Source: Dichetophora obliterata
Taxonomy: Eukaryota; Arthropoda; Insecta; Diptera; Sciomyzidae
Direction: 5' to 3'
Length of the DNA: 64,000 nt
Assembly: GCA_963920525.1 (NCBI GenBank)
Contig: OY986440.1
Location: forward strand, 18,994,068-19,058,067
Shown here: one piece after another, positions 33,185-46,039 of the stretch
How the letters are laid out: the number at the start of each line of letters is the position of its first letter
Position numbering within the stretch: the stretch's first letter is position 1
The notes under the pieces: model-generated
Seen by the model: only the letters and a program-made list of their open reading frames with translations
Databases searched by the model: none
What the model was told of the DNA's origin: nothing
Translations under genes and position numbers: made by a program

Positions 33185-36100
33185 ATGAACAATAAGCACA
33201 TTCAGGAGTTAACATTTCGTTTATCGCACGCACTTGATCAAAATTATGATGTAAGTTTCTTAAATAGCTGTATTTCTTTCAAAATGTGTTTATAATGAAT
33301 GTGACTTATTTTATAGGTGGTTAACTTGGATGCTGTTTTGTCAGTTATTTCGGCATTGGAAGGTGCGACGATTACGAAAGAGCAATTGGAAGCCACCAGA
33401 TTAGCCAAGTATATAAATCAACTACGTCGTCGTACCAAAAGCGAGCAGCTAGCTCGACGTGCGAAAAGTCTATTAAAAAAATGGCGCGAAATGGTTGGCA
33501 TACAACAGCAAACAAATGAAACGCTATCAAATCAAAACGTACTAGCCGCTACCAGCACACAACATCAACAACTGTACCATCGATCACAACCAACTTCACC
33601 AATTGTAGGTCTAAGCGTTGTCGAACAAGTTTCTGTCAATAATGCTGACAAACTAAGTTCTGGCGAATTCTTTCGTTCCACTGCTTCCAATCCTGCATTG
33701 ACTTCATCACGAATGGTGCAAAGTGTAAATAATAAAAGACTTGCAACAGTTAGTGGAACGAACCTTTCAAATGTGCCTATACCAACTGTGCCTGCGAATG
33801 GTGGCAGTCATAGCCTTGTACAGCTTAATAGAACAGATACTGCTAGCCAGAAACAGCCAACAAGTTTTGCGAACTTATTGACAGGCATAAATAGTGGCAC
33901 AGGCATAAATACAGGCACAGGCGGTCAAGTTAGTGGGAGTAACATAACTGATCTATTAAGCTCTCCTAGCTTTCGAAAATCTAATAAGCGCAAGGAGCGA
34001 AACTCCTCTCAGAGAGTAGGTGCTGTGAGCGTTGCTGCCAAGACGTTTGGATTGGACCAGTCATCAAGCTCTAATGCAGATTTTAGTCGCTCTTGTGCGT
34101 TACGCAACCAGATGCCAATCTCAAACATGGTTCCAATTGTTATCGATATTCAAGACTCCAACTCTGACTCTGATATTATTGGACCTACTCCAACGCCAAC
34201 TACTCCAACAACTGGTCAGACAACTGGTAGTGGGCCAGGATCCGCTTCCAAGTTGAAAAAGACTAAAAAAGACAAGAAACGCAAAGAACGTGAAACTTTT
34301 CTACCAGGTTCTTCTTTGTTATCAACTTCCATCAATGCAAATATAACAAATGTTATCGATGAATCATGTTCCAACCAACAAAAACACAGCGTTGACCAGG
34401 AGTACGAAAAATTTGTGCCAATAGTGGATGATAGATCTCGTGTTATATATCCCATATCTGGAATTTCAGGTAGTCCTGCACTAGTTATAAATATATATGT
34501 ATATATATTGAGAATTTTTAACATCGTATATTTATAGAAATTCTTTCGTTGTCGAACAGCTCCATGAGCTCTATGTTTCCAAATAGCACAGCAGCCGCTG
34601 CAACAGCTACAGATTGTGGTGCAGCAAGTGATAAGAATAAAATAGAAGCATCTGTTGGCAGTAACAGCAACGCACAAACTAAACCTTTATCTACGTCAGA
34701 TTTGACTTTTGCAGGAAAATTCAAGCAACACAGCTCAGCTTGCAGCTCCGAACTATTTGCTTTTAATGGAAATCGTACTGATGCAACTTCCACGACAGAG
34801 GTTGTAGTAAATGATTCCAGTTCTTCAAATATAAGAACATCAACGGCAACATATACATTTGTGCCGTTCAGCGGTAGTGGTTGCAACTCTAATGATAGCT
34901 CATCCAACAGTCGAACATCTCAGTTTGACATCATAGACGTTGTTAATCAGGATAATAGCCAGAGTAAAATCATTGATGAATTGCGACAACAGCACAAAAA
35001 ACATAATATCATATCCACACAACAAACGCAATTACAACTAAAACCCACAATGGCTCTTAATCTTGGCGACCAAATACTTCAGCCTCCAACATCAACAACT
35101 AGCTTACGCCAGCTTAACGTTGGTGAAAGTACGACAGAACCCAAAATTCCTAAGAAACGAGGACGTAAAAAAGGATCAAAAGGTGTTGATTCAGTTATAG
35201 CAAAAGAAACTAGTTTGTGTTCACAGATGTTAATGACAACTTTAGGCTGTAAAAAAGTTAAAACAACGAAAGAGCTGTATACTGAAATGCAAAATCGCAA
35301 ACTTGGAATTTCTTCAACAACGTCTTCGCCAACAATGTCCAACTGGCTGTCGCATCAACAGTTATCGAGACCAAATTCGTCCTGTTCAGGTAATTTACTT
35401 AAGCTATTTATTTTATTAGTTAAATTTACTTAAAAACAAAAAATAGAGCCCTCTCTTCATTCACCACGTACCTCAGATGCATGTTCAACAAATGCCACAG
35501 TATCAACAGTAGCTACTCGTTCATCACCTGATAAAACCACCTGTTACAATAGCGTGCATGGAGGTATTATTCAGCTACTTTCATTTTTTATATATAATTT
35601 TCAATTGTATTGTGGTCGTTTTTTAATTTACTTTAAAGAAATTGATGTTACCGATAGTGAAACGAACACTTCAGGTCCTTCACGTGACAGCGCAACCGCT
35701 AATTCTCATCTAAGACGTAGAGCATCAACAGACAGTACCAGTAATTCACAGCTACCCACAAAAGTGACCCCAATACCTTTAAGACAACCTACAAATATGT
35801 CTGTGTCAGTAGAAACGCTTAAGCAACAACTTAAAGAGTTGTTAATCCAACTACCACCAGTGCCAACAATGGATAAAATCGAGTGGGAAAGTATTAAAGA
35901 TGTAATACCCTGCACCTGCAAAGTTATTGAATGTGAACCAATAGTTGAGGCAAAAGAAGAAAATCCGGAATCCCAAGATCCTGATGCTAATGCTGTCTCT
36001 GCATCAGCTGATTTGAATAAGAATGAAGTAGATTTTAACAATCAACATCAAGATAATATTTTAAAAACAGATAATGCGAAGTCAATGCAATCTAATCAGA

Positions 36101-39100
36101 AACAAGGTAGCGAAGTCGATGTCAAGCATGCCCAACTTGTACAGCCAACACCTCCAAAGCCGATCAAGTCTATTTTTGACTTGGATTTTGATGACGATGA
36201 AGATCCACTGCATCAGATACGCGCAGAAGCTGCTGCTACACCGGTAATGAAAATCGAAAATGACGTATTGGAAGTCAAAACCGAAGATGAGCGTAAGCAC
36301 GAATCTGCCAATTTGGAAAAGCAAGATATTTTAGTATTACCTATTGAAATAAAAAGAGATCAGCCAATATTAATGCCCGATCAATCATCAGTCCAACTGC
36401 CACCACCAATGATTTTTCCCACCTACTCTGTTGAAGAAGATCCTAAATGTGAGGCGAAGGAGCGCTTCGAGTTGCAAACTCAGAAAATTACAAAGTTCCA
36501 CATTACGGCCCTACACAATTGTTATATTCCTAATGTTAATGGAAATTGGGATAATGCCGAAACATCGCCTGCACATGCTGCTAGTATAACAGCGAAAGTG
36601 GCAGCAGAAGTAAATATCACAGTAAAAAAAGATACGGATAAGGCAAAACCCGTAGACACAGCGGTGCCAACGATAGCTGATCTTTGGAATAATGTTGTGC
36701 CACAATATGGCTCGCTTATCACTGAATATATACCAAAAGATCTTAGTCACGTTACATTTACTCCCAATTTTATTCCAAAGAAAAGCTCAAGAAGAGAGAA
36801 GTCATATTATTATCTGCCATTTTTAGGAGTGGCCAGAAAATATCTTAAATCAAAAGAATTTTCAAGAAGACGCAAGCTGAAAAGATTTCAAGAGCAACCT
36901 AGTTGCGATCAGTTAACTCACTGCAAAGAACACGTAGAACAGTTTTCGGAGGATCACGTTTTAGAAAAATTAAGTCAAAATATTAAAACAGAAACTAATA
37001 ATAACAGTGATCATGTTTATGTTAAATGCGATATCAACAGCGAATGTGTCAATATATCACTAATTGCCACACCAGTAGCAGTAGGAATGGAACAAGCATG
37101 TACAATTGAAGAGCAAAGCTATAAATCACTGTTAAATGACAATGTTCCCAACATTTCCACTGAAACAAGCAGTAACCAATTGCTTTCCAGCGATATTGAT
37201 AGCAGAGCTAGTAATATTGTTTACTCTGGTATAACTATAGATATTGCAGAAGACCTTAGCGTAGATCCTGCTGGAAATGTCCAGAAAATGAATTATGATC
37301 TAATTACGAGGAATTTGTTAACCATTGCCAAATTGCCTGGTAATGCAAATACAGAACAAGTGCCACAACCAAATTTGTACGAAAACGCTGCCAACTACCA
37401 GTCTTATGAAAACCAAAATGATCAAAATGTTAATAATAACAGTGCACCTGCAACATCTTCAACTACAGCAAGAGTTGTGCTAACAGAAGATAAATCCGTG
37501 TCGCTGCTATCATCTTGTAGTAACTTAGAAAAACATGTTGACAGTCGCCGCAGCAGCAGTTGCAGCAACTCTAGTTTAAAACAAAATCAGAATTCAATAA
37601 ATATGAAATTGAGACGTCGACGATTACAGCAACAGCAGCAGGAAGAAAGTAATAAATTGTCAGCTTCCAGTCAAAAATCATATGGCAAAAGAAGTCGTCG
37701 AAAAGGAAATGATACAAAAGAAAAGAAACCACGAATAGTTAAGACAATAAGACTTGCTATAAACGGCAATGTTACAACAGAAATGCCAATTCCTATAGGA
37801 AGTAGCAGTAATAGCACAGATGATGACGATGATGAATATAAATATCATTACCAAAACAGCGCTGGCAGTAGAAGTTCACAGTTTGAAGATGATATGATGG
37901 ATGAATACAACGATGTTAATAACGATCCCTATACTATCGACGAATACATTGAAGAAGACAATAACGAAGGTAATGATGGTGGTAATGGAGATGGTGACGA
38001 TTACGAAGAGGATCATGAGGACGAATACGATGATGGAGATTGTGATGATTACGATGACGATTATGGTTGTGTTGGCGATTACCACGAGGTTGTTACGCGC
38101 AACATTTCAGCTACATCCACTGGCAACAATCATATTGTGCTTACCATCAAAAAGACTCCCAGTAAAACCAATTCACCATCAGATTCACTTTCAGCAATGT
38201 CACCAGTGATAACCCCAGCCCAAGCAATGGTGACAATGAAATCAGTGGATACTGTTGAACAATTAAACGACAATACAGATTTAGCGTTAATAGATAATGA
38301 CGATGAATCGATGAAGCAGCTGACCAACGACGCTGTAAACAGTTGTGACAATGATGTTATAGAAGTTGTCGTACAGACGGAAGACACCAGCATTGAAACT
38401 TTTCCAATCCAAGACACAGAACAAGAAAAACAAACTGTCAGTCAAGTTTTTGAAGAATCAAATACTGCTTCCACTCATATTGAAATAGCTGCTTCTCCGA
38501 CTTTCTTGATTGCAGCTAAGTGTAGACGTAAACGGCGCATAAAGAAAACATCTAAACTTTCCAAATGCAGTGATAATAGCTTTAGCTATGAGAATCGCAA
38601 ATTACATAATCAGTTATTCTTCCCACACGAATTACAAACAATCGCCTTTGGTGTAAGGAGCAAAATTCTTAACATCAGTAGTTGTAGTTCGAGCTGTGCT
38701 GAAGACAGTGAGTATGAAGATGGCACAACAACAGAGGATGATGATGATGATACTGAACAGAAAGTTAAACTAAAATCTTCACAATCACCACAACCTTTGC
38801 CAAATATAATATCCTACCTTAACAATCAAATGAACAGCATGCAGACAGAAACATGTTGTACAACTTGGCCTACATCTGACTCTGAAACTGCCAATTCTGT
38901 CAGTTCACATGCAAGCGAGGATGAAGTCTTTGATAGCGTAGTAGCAGCATTGCCTAAGAAAACTAAAGCGGGAGAGTTAGAGCACACAAAAGAAGATGTG
39001 ATTAAACAGAGTAAACGACAAAATAAGAAGAGACATCGATTAATTAAACTGAAAGGTAACGTAAATACTTTGGGTGAAAATGATGCCGTCGATAAAGCGA

Positions 39101-39810
39101 AGGAGGAGGAGAAGCTGACTACCATGCCAAAGCCTTCCGATGAAGATAATCTAGCTCTGGACAACAATGGTCTTCTCCATTCGTTTAACAACATTTATGT
39201 GACTCCCGAACAAGTCGAACAAAATCAAAGAATGGCGCGTCGCATTAATAGCGACGATTTTGTCGAGTATATCGAGAGCGTTGCTGCTACCGACATTGAT
39301 GTGGGGGGTGTTGTTTATATTGACGACTTTGAAGAAAAGAAAAAGCAACAACAGCACCCAAATGAAAATTGTGATGTTTATAGTAATTTTTATAATTACA
39401 ATAATAATTCTAAATTAGATTATAGTTATGATAGCTTAAACAATAGAATAAATAGTAGTAATAATAGTGGTAGTAATAATGAACATGAAAATGAAGCATC
39501 AACAACTGCAAGTAGAGGTTTGAATATCAATCATGAAAATACTACAAACAATGATACAACTACAATAACTAGCACTGTGGAAGAAGAAGTAGCAGCCGTA
39601 GCAGCAGTAGCAGCTTCATCGACACAAAAGCTATTAGTTCCACATAAGGAATATCGTACTGGTTTGCGAGCTGTCGATGAAGATGTCGACGACGAAGACG
39701 GTAATAACTGTGCTCGTATACAACAATTTAAAGAATGGCATCAGGTACTGCAATTACGGTCATATAACGATGAATTATTAACTGTTATGCCTTATGTGGT
39801 ACTTGAATGA
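33185..39810 (+). CDS. MED26: Mediator complex subunit 26 (MED26), five exons
   Basis: Exons are 33185-33250, 33317-34469, 34538-35389, 35447-35563 and 35639-39810. All four introns (66, 68, 57 and 75 bp) start GT and end AG, and the phases join to one frame of 2,119 codons plus TGA. Residues 1-83 form the TFIIS N-terminal (LW) domain: exon 1 gives MNNKHIQELTFRLSHALDQN, followed by LEATRLAKYINQLRRRTKSE and LLKKWREMV. In Mediator this domain contacts elongation factors such as the super elongation complex. The middle is long and low-complexity, with basic patches (KKTKKDKKRKERE), an AT-hook-like KKRGRKKGSKG and a large acidic tract near residues 1455-1545. The C-terminus ends SYNDELLTVMPYVVLE, the Mediator-binding end. 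It acts in the nucleus in RNA polymerase II transcription. The start is chosen because exon 1 completes the domain. It is longer than the roughly 1,500 residues I recall for the Drosophila protein. Confidence 0.95.
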
Positions 39811-40600
39811 AATATTTTCTTTAACTTGAATAATTAGTGGTATACTGAAAATGCTGGTAAATATTAAAATTTGTTGATTGTTTAGTATCATTGTTTGTAG
39901 TTGCTGCCTGTTGAATTTCGTCAGCATAAAATGCAATAAACCAACACGCATACAAAATATATGTATTAATCTCATGAACACAAACACGTTTACTTATTAA
40001 CATAATAGAAAAGCGACGGAGCAAAGACTTTATAACATAATTACTACGACGTATGTAAATAAAAGAAGTTAAATATTTAAAAACTATTTGAGAAATAACT
40101 ACATTACAAACCATATAAAAAAAAGAAGTTTTCCTAATAATTTAAGCTTTGCTTTTTATACAAAATTTTTGTGCATTGAAATGGAGTTTTTGTTCATATA
40201 TCTATCTATTCGAGTTTAATTTTTTAATATGTAATTTAACATTTAAACTAAAAACGCATTAAATGCGTTCCCTTGATCATTTTCAATATCGTCTTAAACT
40301 TGATACTTTATTAACTTTTTGGTTAAATTGTTAAATGAATAAAATTTTTTCATTTTAATAAAATCGAAAAATAAAAAGCGCATTTGTTATTATTGTTTAA
40401 AAAAAAAATGGTTATTTGAATGATGATGTAAAAACAAAAAGAAAATATTCACAACCAAAATACATTGTTATCTACTTGCAGTTTTGTTTTTGTTTTATGT
40501 TCTGTAGTATTTAATTTATTGTAAAAACAAAAAAAAAATATTTCTCACACAACTCAATGGCTGCTATAAATAAAATTGTAAGTGGAAGAATAATCCTTTT
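39811..40600 (+). other. Probable MED26 3' UTR with several AATAAA signals
   Basis: The sequence after the stop is very AT-rich and carries polyadenylation hexamers at 39,935-39,940, near 40,058, near 40,338 and at about 40,568. Which one is used cannot be told from sequence. Confidence 0.4.
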
Positions 40601-40769
40601 TTAAAATCAATGTACTCGGTTTGTATTTTTAAGTAAGTTCATGGGGTTATTTGCAGAGATTTCTTTGGCTTAAATATAACCTAACTGAAAAATTATCTTA
40701 TTTTCCTGAGAGCTAAAATTTGTTGAAAATTATTTATACAGCTTACTCAATTTGAATTTTCATGTTTTA

Positions 40770-41400
40770 ACTTGGCTATTTTCAACGAGCCGCTTACTCA
40801 TTTTTTTACTTTGATACATTCAAAGCTTTTATTTCAAAATCTTTATTATCTTTTTGCATTATTGTTTATCTCAGTCATGCTTAATTCTGCTTTTTATTTT
40901 TTGAATTTAGTTCATGTGTTGCTCTTAGCTTTTTTTCACTTTTTTCACATACCACTTAAATACACTCAAAGCTTAAATTTGATTTTTTTTGTTTAACTTA
41001 GTCATGCGGAATTTGACCTTTCATATTTGAACTTAGCTCATAGTAGTGGCTTTTTCAACGAGCCACCTTACTTTGTTTTCTTTCCTTCAAATTTTTTTAG
41101 TTACTTGTTTACTAATTATTCTTTTTTCATGCACAGAAAGCTTTAATTGGAATTTCTTTTTATTATCTATTCACTTTCTTGCAAAGGTCAGCATATGCTC
41201 AATTTGACCTTTTCTATTTTAACTTAGCGCATAGTTTACTTTGTTTTCTTACCGCCAAATTTTTCCAGATACTTGTTTACTCATTTTTCTACTTTGATAC
41301 ACTCAACGCTTTCATTTAAAATTTTTTTATTATCTATTTTCTTTCTTGTTTAGCTCAATGGCGCTCTGTCGTAACCTCGTTTTTTTCAACAATAATTTCT
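40770..41400 (+). repeat. Degenerate tandem repeat downstream of MED26
   Basis: Phrases such as TTTTCAACGAGCC, ACTCATTTTTTTACTTTGAT, TTTATTATCTATT and CTTAGCTCATAG recur at roughly 200-270 bp intervals with heavy divergence. It is thymine-rich on the plus strand. No gene was recognised in the surrounding 40,600-42,364 stretch. Confidence 0.5.
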
Positions 41401-42364
41401 TTATTTTAACATTTTCATTTTTTTCCTTGCCTTACTCACTTTGCGAGAAAACTAATTTTAAGAATGTTGAAATTCGAATTTATTTTGTGCTAACTACCAA
41501 TATTGTTACTACTAGTTATTTATCTACTAAATAATAGTTGTCATATGATTTCAATACATAGGTGTATATAAGTGCATTATTTACTTATTACTAGTTATAT
41601 TTAAATGAATGGAAATTAAAAAAAAAACTTGAGTTCGTATTATCAATGAGAATTAAATTTGCGTTACAAGTTTTTCCTCTTTTTTTTTATTTTAACTGTA
41701 TATGCTTTTAATAGCATGCGTATATTACATTTTTGTTGATTTAAGACCTTTTTGTTTTTTTTTTATATTATTTCCTTACTAGAGAGACTTTAATCAATCT
41801 TTTCAGTTTGAATTTTTTTAATATTTTTTTAATTTAAAACACAAAAACGTTGAACTGTATATGGAAATATTGTACTAATAATAAAAACAAAAAATAAAAA
41901 AATAACATACTTATGTGTTATAATAATCTAATCAAACTAATAAACCTATGGATTGAAATAATGAAAATAAAAACCCTTGTAAACATAAACTATTTTACAC
42001 ATAACTTAAACTGATGCAGTGAATAATAGGATATTAAAATAAAATAATAAAAGTAAGAAATAAATCATAATAAAAGAAAACAAATGAAAAACTGAAATTA
42101 AATAAAATCGATTTGATGTTTTATTGGTTTTATTGTGTTAAGAAACAGTTATTATTGGAGGCAAAAAGTGTTAACATTAAAATTTTTACAAAAATCTTGT
42201 GTGTGGGGCTAATTTAATTTAATTTGGGGTGTTGTGAAAACCGATATATAGTCACTCAAACAACTGACCACGTGTTTAATTACTCCGTATACAAATGCTT
42301 ACAACGTCAAAATTACTTATCCGATATTGCTCATCAAGCTGTTGTTTTTTTTTTTTTTGTTATT

Positions 42365-42551
42365 CAGCCCGATTCTGAACAATTTTTCCCGAGGAATCGG
42401 AAAAGGGAGTTTACATTTTTAAGATAGCAGATAAAGACATCTTATTTTTTTTGTTCACACTCATGATTATTGACGGTTGATGAACAAATCTGCATTAAAA
42501 ATTAAAACTCCCTTTTCCGATTCCCCGGGAAAATTATTAAAAATCGGGCAG
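42365..42551. mobile_element. Short TIR element (about 187 bp)
   Basis: The left CAGCCCGATT, then TTTTCCCGAGGAATCGG and AAAAGGGAGTTT, is matched inverted on the right by AAACTCCCTTTTCCGATT, CCCCGGGAAAA and AATCGGGCAG. The arms are about 55 bp. No coding region; target duplication unclear. Confidence 0.7.
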
Positions 42552-42718
42552 ATTGTGTTTTTTTTTAAAGATCAAAGAACCAAGGCATGCGCCTTTTACA
42601 AACAAGGTTTGGTCTTTGACCTGAAAGGAAATAGATAGATTTTTTAGAGGAATTGATTGGAACCATACGTGAATTATTGATTAGGCGAAACAACCGTAAG
42701 AGACAATTTAAATTGCAT

Positions 42719-42754
42719 TTAACCGAGGTTAGTGTTATGCCTTAACCTCGGTAA
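42719..42754. repeat. Short hairpin
   Basis: TTAACCGAGGTTA and its near-inverse TTAACCTCGGTAA are separated by about ten bases. It may be part of the neighbouring repeat. No terminator meaning is implied in this eukaryote. Confidence 0.5.
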
Positions 42755-42884
42755 GCATTTCCAGCCCTTAGTTGTGTTCCTGTCCTTTAATTCCACATTT
42801 TTCCACAATTTTGCTGTGGATTTTTAGTTTTCCATAATTCTTAAATGTAGGAAAGAATAAAGAAAGTGGAAAGAACCATGCCCG

Positions 42885-42957
42885 AGCCAGGATTCGAACC
42901 AGGGACCTCTGGGTTGATAGTCTAGCGCACTCTCCACTAGACTGCAAAGGCCGACCT
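42885..42957 (-). other. tRNA-derived sequence (pseudogene or SINE head)
   Basis: The minus strand contains an A box, TGCAGTCTAGTGGAGAG, and a canonical B box, GGTTCGAATCC. The expected acceptor stem does not form (the 3' strand CTCGGGC has no GCCCGAG partner at the 5' side), and the T-stem has a T-T mismatch. I therefore call a relic. Downstream on the same strand an unrelated tail runs to about 42,780, which would suit a SINE. Confidence 0.55.
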
Positions 42958-43052
42958 TCTATATAAGATTGTTTTTTAGTCAAAAAGTGTCCTTGAGACC
43001 AATTAAACTCAAAAATATTTTCATATATTTTATATTTTTTTTACATACATTA

Positions 43053-43325
43053 GGCGTATTCACGATTCAGTGCACTTGCCTGTGTAGTTGAGGACTTGAG
43101 GACTTGTGCACTTTACAAAAACAAATTGTACATACGTCAAAAATCTGCACAAGTGCTTTTCTACTATTACCTTCAACTTGAGGACTTGAGCAGTTGTGCA
43201 CTTGTGTGCTTTGAAAAATGTTGACAGCTTTGAAATGGTGATGGTGGTTTGTTCACGAAAACCTAACTGCACAACTGCACAAGTCCTCAACTGCACAGGC
43301 AAGTGCACTGAATCGTGAATACCCC
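43053..43325 (+). mobile_element. MITE with 'GTATTCACGATTCAGTGCAC' ends, TSD TA
   Basis: The inverted ends share GTATTCACGATTCAGTGCAC and run inward through CTTGCCTGTG.AGTTGAGGAC. Length is 273 bp and TA lies on both sides (43051-43052 and 43326-43327). Internal CTTGAGGACTTG/CAAGTCCTCAA motifs repeat. A full-length relative in the other orientation sits at 59597-59861. A frame across it is a by-product. Confidence 0.9.
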
Positions 43326-43379
43326 TATTATTTTTGAGACATGGCTTTTATCTCCACCAAGTTAATATACATATTTCAT

Positions 43380-43800
43380 CAAATTTTTTTTTCAAAATAT
43401 CAATAAAAGCATTTCGTAAAAATAGTTTGAACTATACCGTTAGGTCAGTGATATATTTTTTTATGATTTTTCCAAAAAAGGTCCAAAATATAGACTTTTT
43501 ACTACAAATATGAATCAAAAATTGCTTTTGTTGTAAAAATAAAATCAAGTAAAAGTTGCACATCTGACTACCTTTCATATAGCACTTATTTGCATAGCAC
43601 TTATTTGCAAAAATTCTTTCACTTAAACGCAATAATTATTTTACGGTTTTTGTCATAGATATTAATAGATGGCAACCCTATTACAAAAATGACATAGTTT
43701 TGAAATCTGACAACGGATTCGGATTCAGCGACCCATTTTACCTAGTTTTCGCGCCAGAGCCGAATTCGCAAAAATCTTAAAATTCAGATTCTAACTAACT
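43380..43800 (+). repeat. Dispersed repeat C, copy 2, with tandem-unit fragment
   Basis: 43,395-43,640 matches 57,610-57,850 almost base for base (AAAGCATTTCGTAAAAATAG, ACCGTTAGGTCAGTGATATA). 43,670-43,780 then matches one unit of the composite tandem repeat at 57.9 kb (GGCAACCCTATTA, CTGACAACGGATTC, TTTTCGCGCCAGA). So the two belong to one larger repeat. Confidence 0.8.
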
Positions 43801-45738
43801 AATCATACTAATTTTAAATCATAGTTTAATACTTCTATGTTAAATAGATGATAAATAGTATATAAAACAACGCTTAAATTAATAAATATTTACATTTTTA
43901 TTTGCTTCATTTCTCGTTCACTGCCATGAAATTCAAGTGATATTTTATCGCAAAAATCGCCTGTCGAAAGCGTTGCAACTTAGGGGCATGTCACACTTAG
44001 CGGACACGGACAAATTTGTTGTTGTTTTCGATGGTAAAATAAAAAACTGGAAATTGAGAGAGCTTCTTTTACCCGTGAAAACAACAATAAATTTTAAGCT
44101 TTTCCTACACAAGCTCATTGAATTTTTTGGATACTTGCTTTAAATTCAATTAACTGGATACAGGCGCGTACGCAAAGATGTTTTGAGGGTTAGAACCCCC
44201 CGAAATGAAAGAATTTTAACGAGATTCTAGAGAAACACTCAACACAACATGGCAGCCGTTGTGTGTTTATGGTCACGACAAAGATCTTTAGATGACATTT
44301 CTCATTGGAAAAAAAAGACTCAATTTAAAACATTTATTGTGATAAGACTATAATATATAGACTTAAACTTTTTTTAAGTACACTATGGGAATATGTGTTA
44401 AAATGTAATGGAACTGTGTTCATATTAAATGATTTTTTTTAAATAGAGCTTGAAAAAATTTCATTTAACTTAAACTCAAATGTTTGTACAGTTCAATTAA
44501 AAACAAAAGTTTTTTCAAAACAATGTTTTTAAATATACTTTTACAGTAAACATTTACAGTTTAAAAAATATTTGTTTAAAAAGAACTTTAGTATTGAAAA
44601 CAAATATTTTAAAACATAATTTTAAAATATTGTTCTTAAATTAAAAATAAAATTAAACCGCCATTTTTTCGATTAAATTTTTTTAATTTTTTCGAGTTTT
44701 CGGAGACATATTTGAAATTAGCGACCCCCGGAACCCCTCGAATACCATATTTTAACTCGATGAAGCTTGCGTTTTATTGCGGCTTAAAATATTTAAATAT
44801 TTAAAAAATTAAAGTAATAAATTTGTTTTTATTTCATTTAATGTTAGTTATTTGTTGACACACGCTTTTACACATTAGAAAATCTAATATATTTTAAAGA
44901 TCGTGTAAAAATCTTTCTCGTATCATGTCCGAAATATTTAAAAATTTTATTTTGTTTCTTTTTTTTTGTCATGTAATACAATTAATTTTTTGCGAAAGCA
45001 AATATTCTTAATAGTTAAATAAATAGAAAAACTGAAAAAAATAAACTAAATTTTTAGGCCATTTTTCAAATTTGAAAGCCTTTAACTCCTAAACCAAATT
45101 CGAGCGGATTGGAATTTTTCAGATTTGGATTTAAGCATGGCAGAATTAGAGAAGGTATATGCATTTCAGACTGCGCTCTCTTTCTCATAGCCAGAATTGT
45201 TAAACTCAATCATTTTGCTATTCTTGCCTATTTTCGCTTTCTTATCGCATTCTCATCGTTTTCAGGTTTTGTATGAGCTATCAACTTCGTTTTGACAGTT
45301 GCGGCAGTCTCCCTCTCCAAAATGCATACAACGAGTATAAATTATGATTGTTTGAGTGCGAAGCGTTTCGGTACTTTGTACTTAAAAAAACTTCATTACT
45401 CTAATTTTTTGTAAGTTAAGCCTACAAAACTATGTCAAAAGACGGAAAAAAATGTCAAAAAGACAGAAAAAATGGAACAAATGTAAATAAAAAAGAATTT
45501 ACATAGTACCAAAGCGCTAAGCAGGGGGCTAGAGACGGGTAAAAAACATATTAAATTGGCCACTAAGTTTCGGTCATGTCCGTATGTTTCGATTTTAATA
45601 TTACTCAAAAATTGAAGAAATAAATTATCTTCAAATTTAAGTATTACAATAAATTATTAAAAACTGTCCAACTACTTATAGTTCCTATTATAATTTTAAG
45701 AAAACATTTTTTTCTTAAAATATCTACCTAAATATGAC
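43801..45738. other. No gene recognised
   Basis: AT-rich, with an unrecognised frame at 43937-44143. Around 44,660-44,760 the text GCCATTTTTTCG followed by AGCGACCCCCGGAACCCC echoes the B half of the composite repeat at 57.9 kb. Nothing else was recognised. Confidence 0.45.
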
Positions 45739-45833
45739 CATGCTATACAATGTCACGTCTTTAGTCTGACAAAACATTATACAAAACATGCTATACAATG
45801 TCATGTCCCCAATCCGACATAACACTATACACC
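45739..45833 (+). repeat. 48-bp tandem repeat, two copies
   Basis: CATGCTATACAATGTCA starts at 45,739 and again at 45,787, each followed by related GTCYGACAAAACATTATAC-like text. It lies about 160 bp from the hammerhead candidate and may belong to the same repeat. Confidence 0.7.
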
Positions 45834-45992
45834 ATTAATCATAATATAAAATTAAAAACTAACTAAACTGGAAAAATAATAATATAAAAACCTGAAAAAA
45901 TTATTATATAAAAAGATAAACATCCCATCTAAAATAAGTGAAAACAACAAACCTAAAAACCTAAAACTCTTGCCGTGTAGGCATAAAGGCTA

Positions 45993-46039
45993 CCTTTAAA
46001 CGTTTTTCGACCACAGCCACGTGGTCTCATCAGAAGGCT
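45993..46039 (-). ncRNA. Candidate type I hammerhead ribozyme
   Basis: On the minus strand the order is: helix I strand GCCTT (46039-46035), core CTGATGA (46034-46028), helix II GACCAC/GTGGTC (46027-46022 with 46015-46010, six perfect pairs, loop GTGGCT), core GAAA (46009-46006), mini-helix III AACGTTT (46005-45999), cleavage-site A (45998), then helix I partner AAGGT (45997-45993). All invariant core bases of the hammerhead are present. Helix III is very short (2-3 bp), as in the minimal ribozymes of Penelope-like elements and retrozymes. No retroelement protein is visible nearby. It could process element RNA; activity is inferred from sequence only. Confidence 0.65.

Noticed and set aside
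34216..34907. Minus-strand frames of 129 and 153 codons within MED26
   Set aside because: Antisense shadows of the MED26 coding exons, caused by low-complexity codon use.
42885..42957. Functional tRNA gene
   Set aside because: A and B boxes are good, but the acceptor stem does not pair and the T-stem has a mismatch, so only a tRNA-derived relic is claimed.
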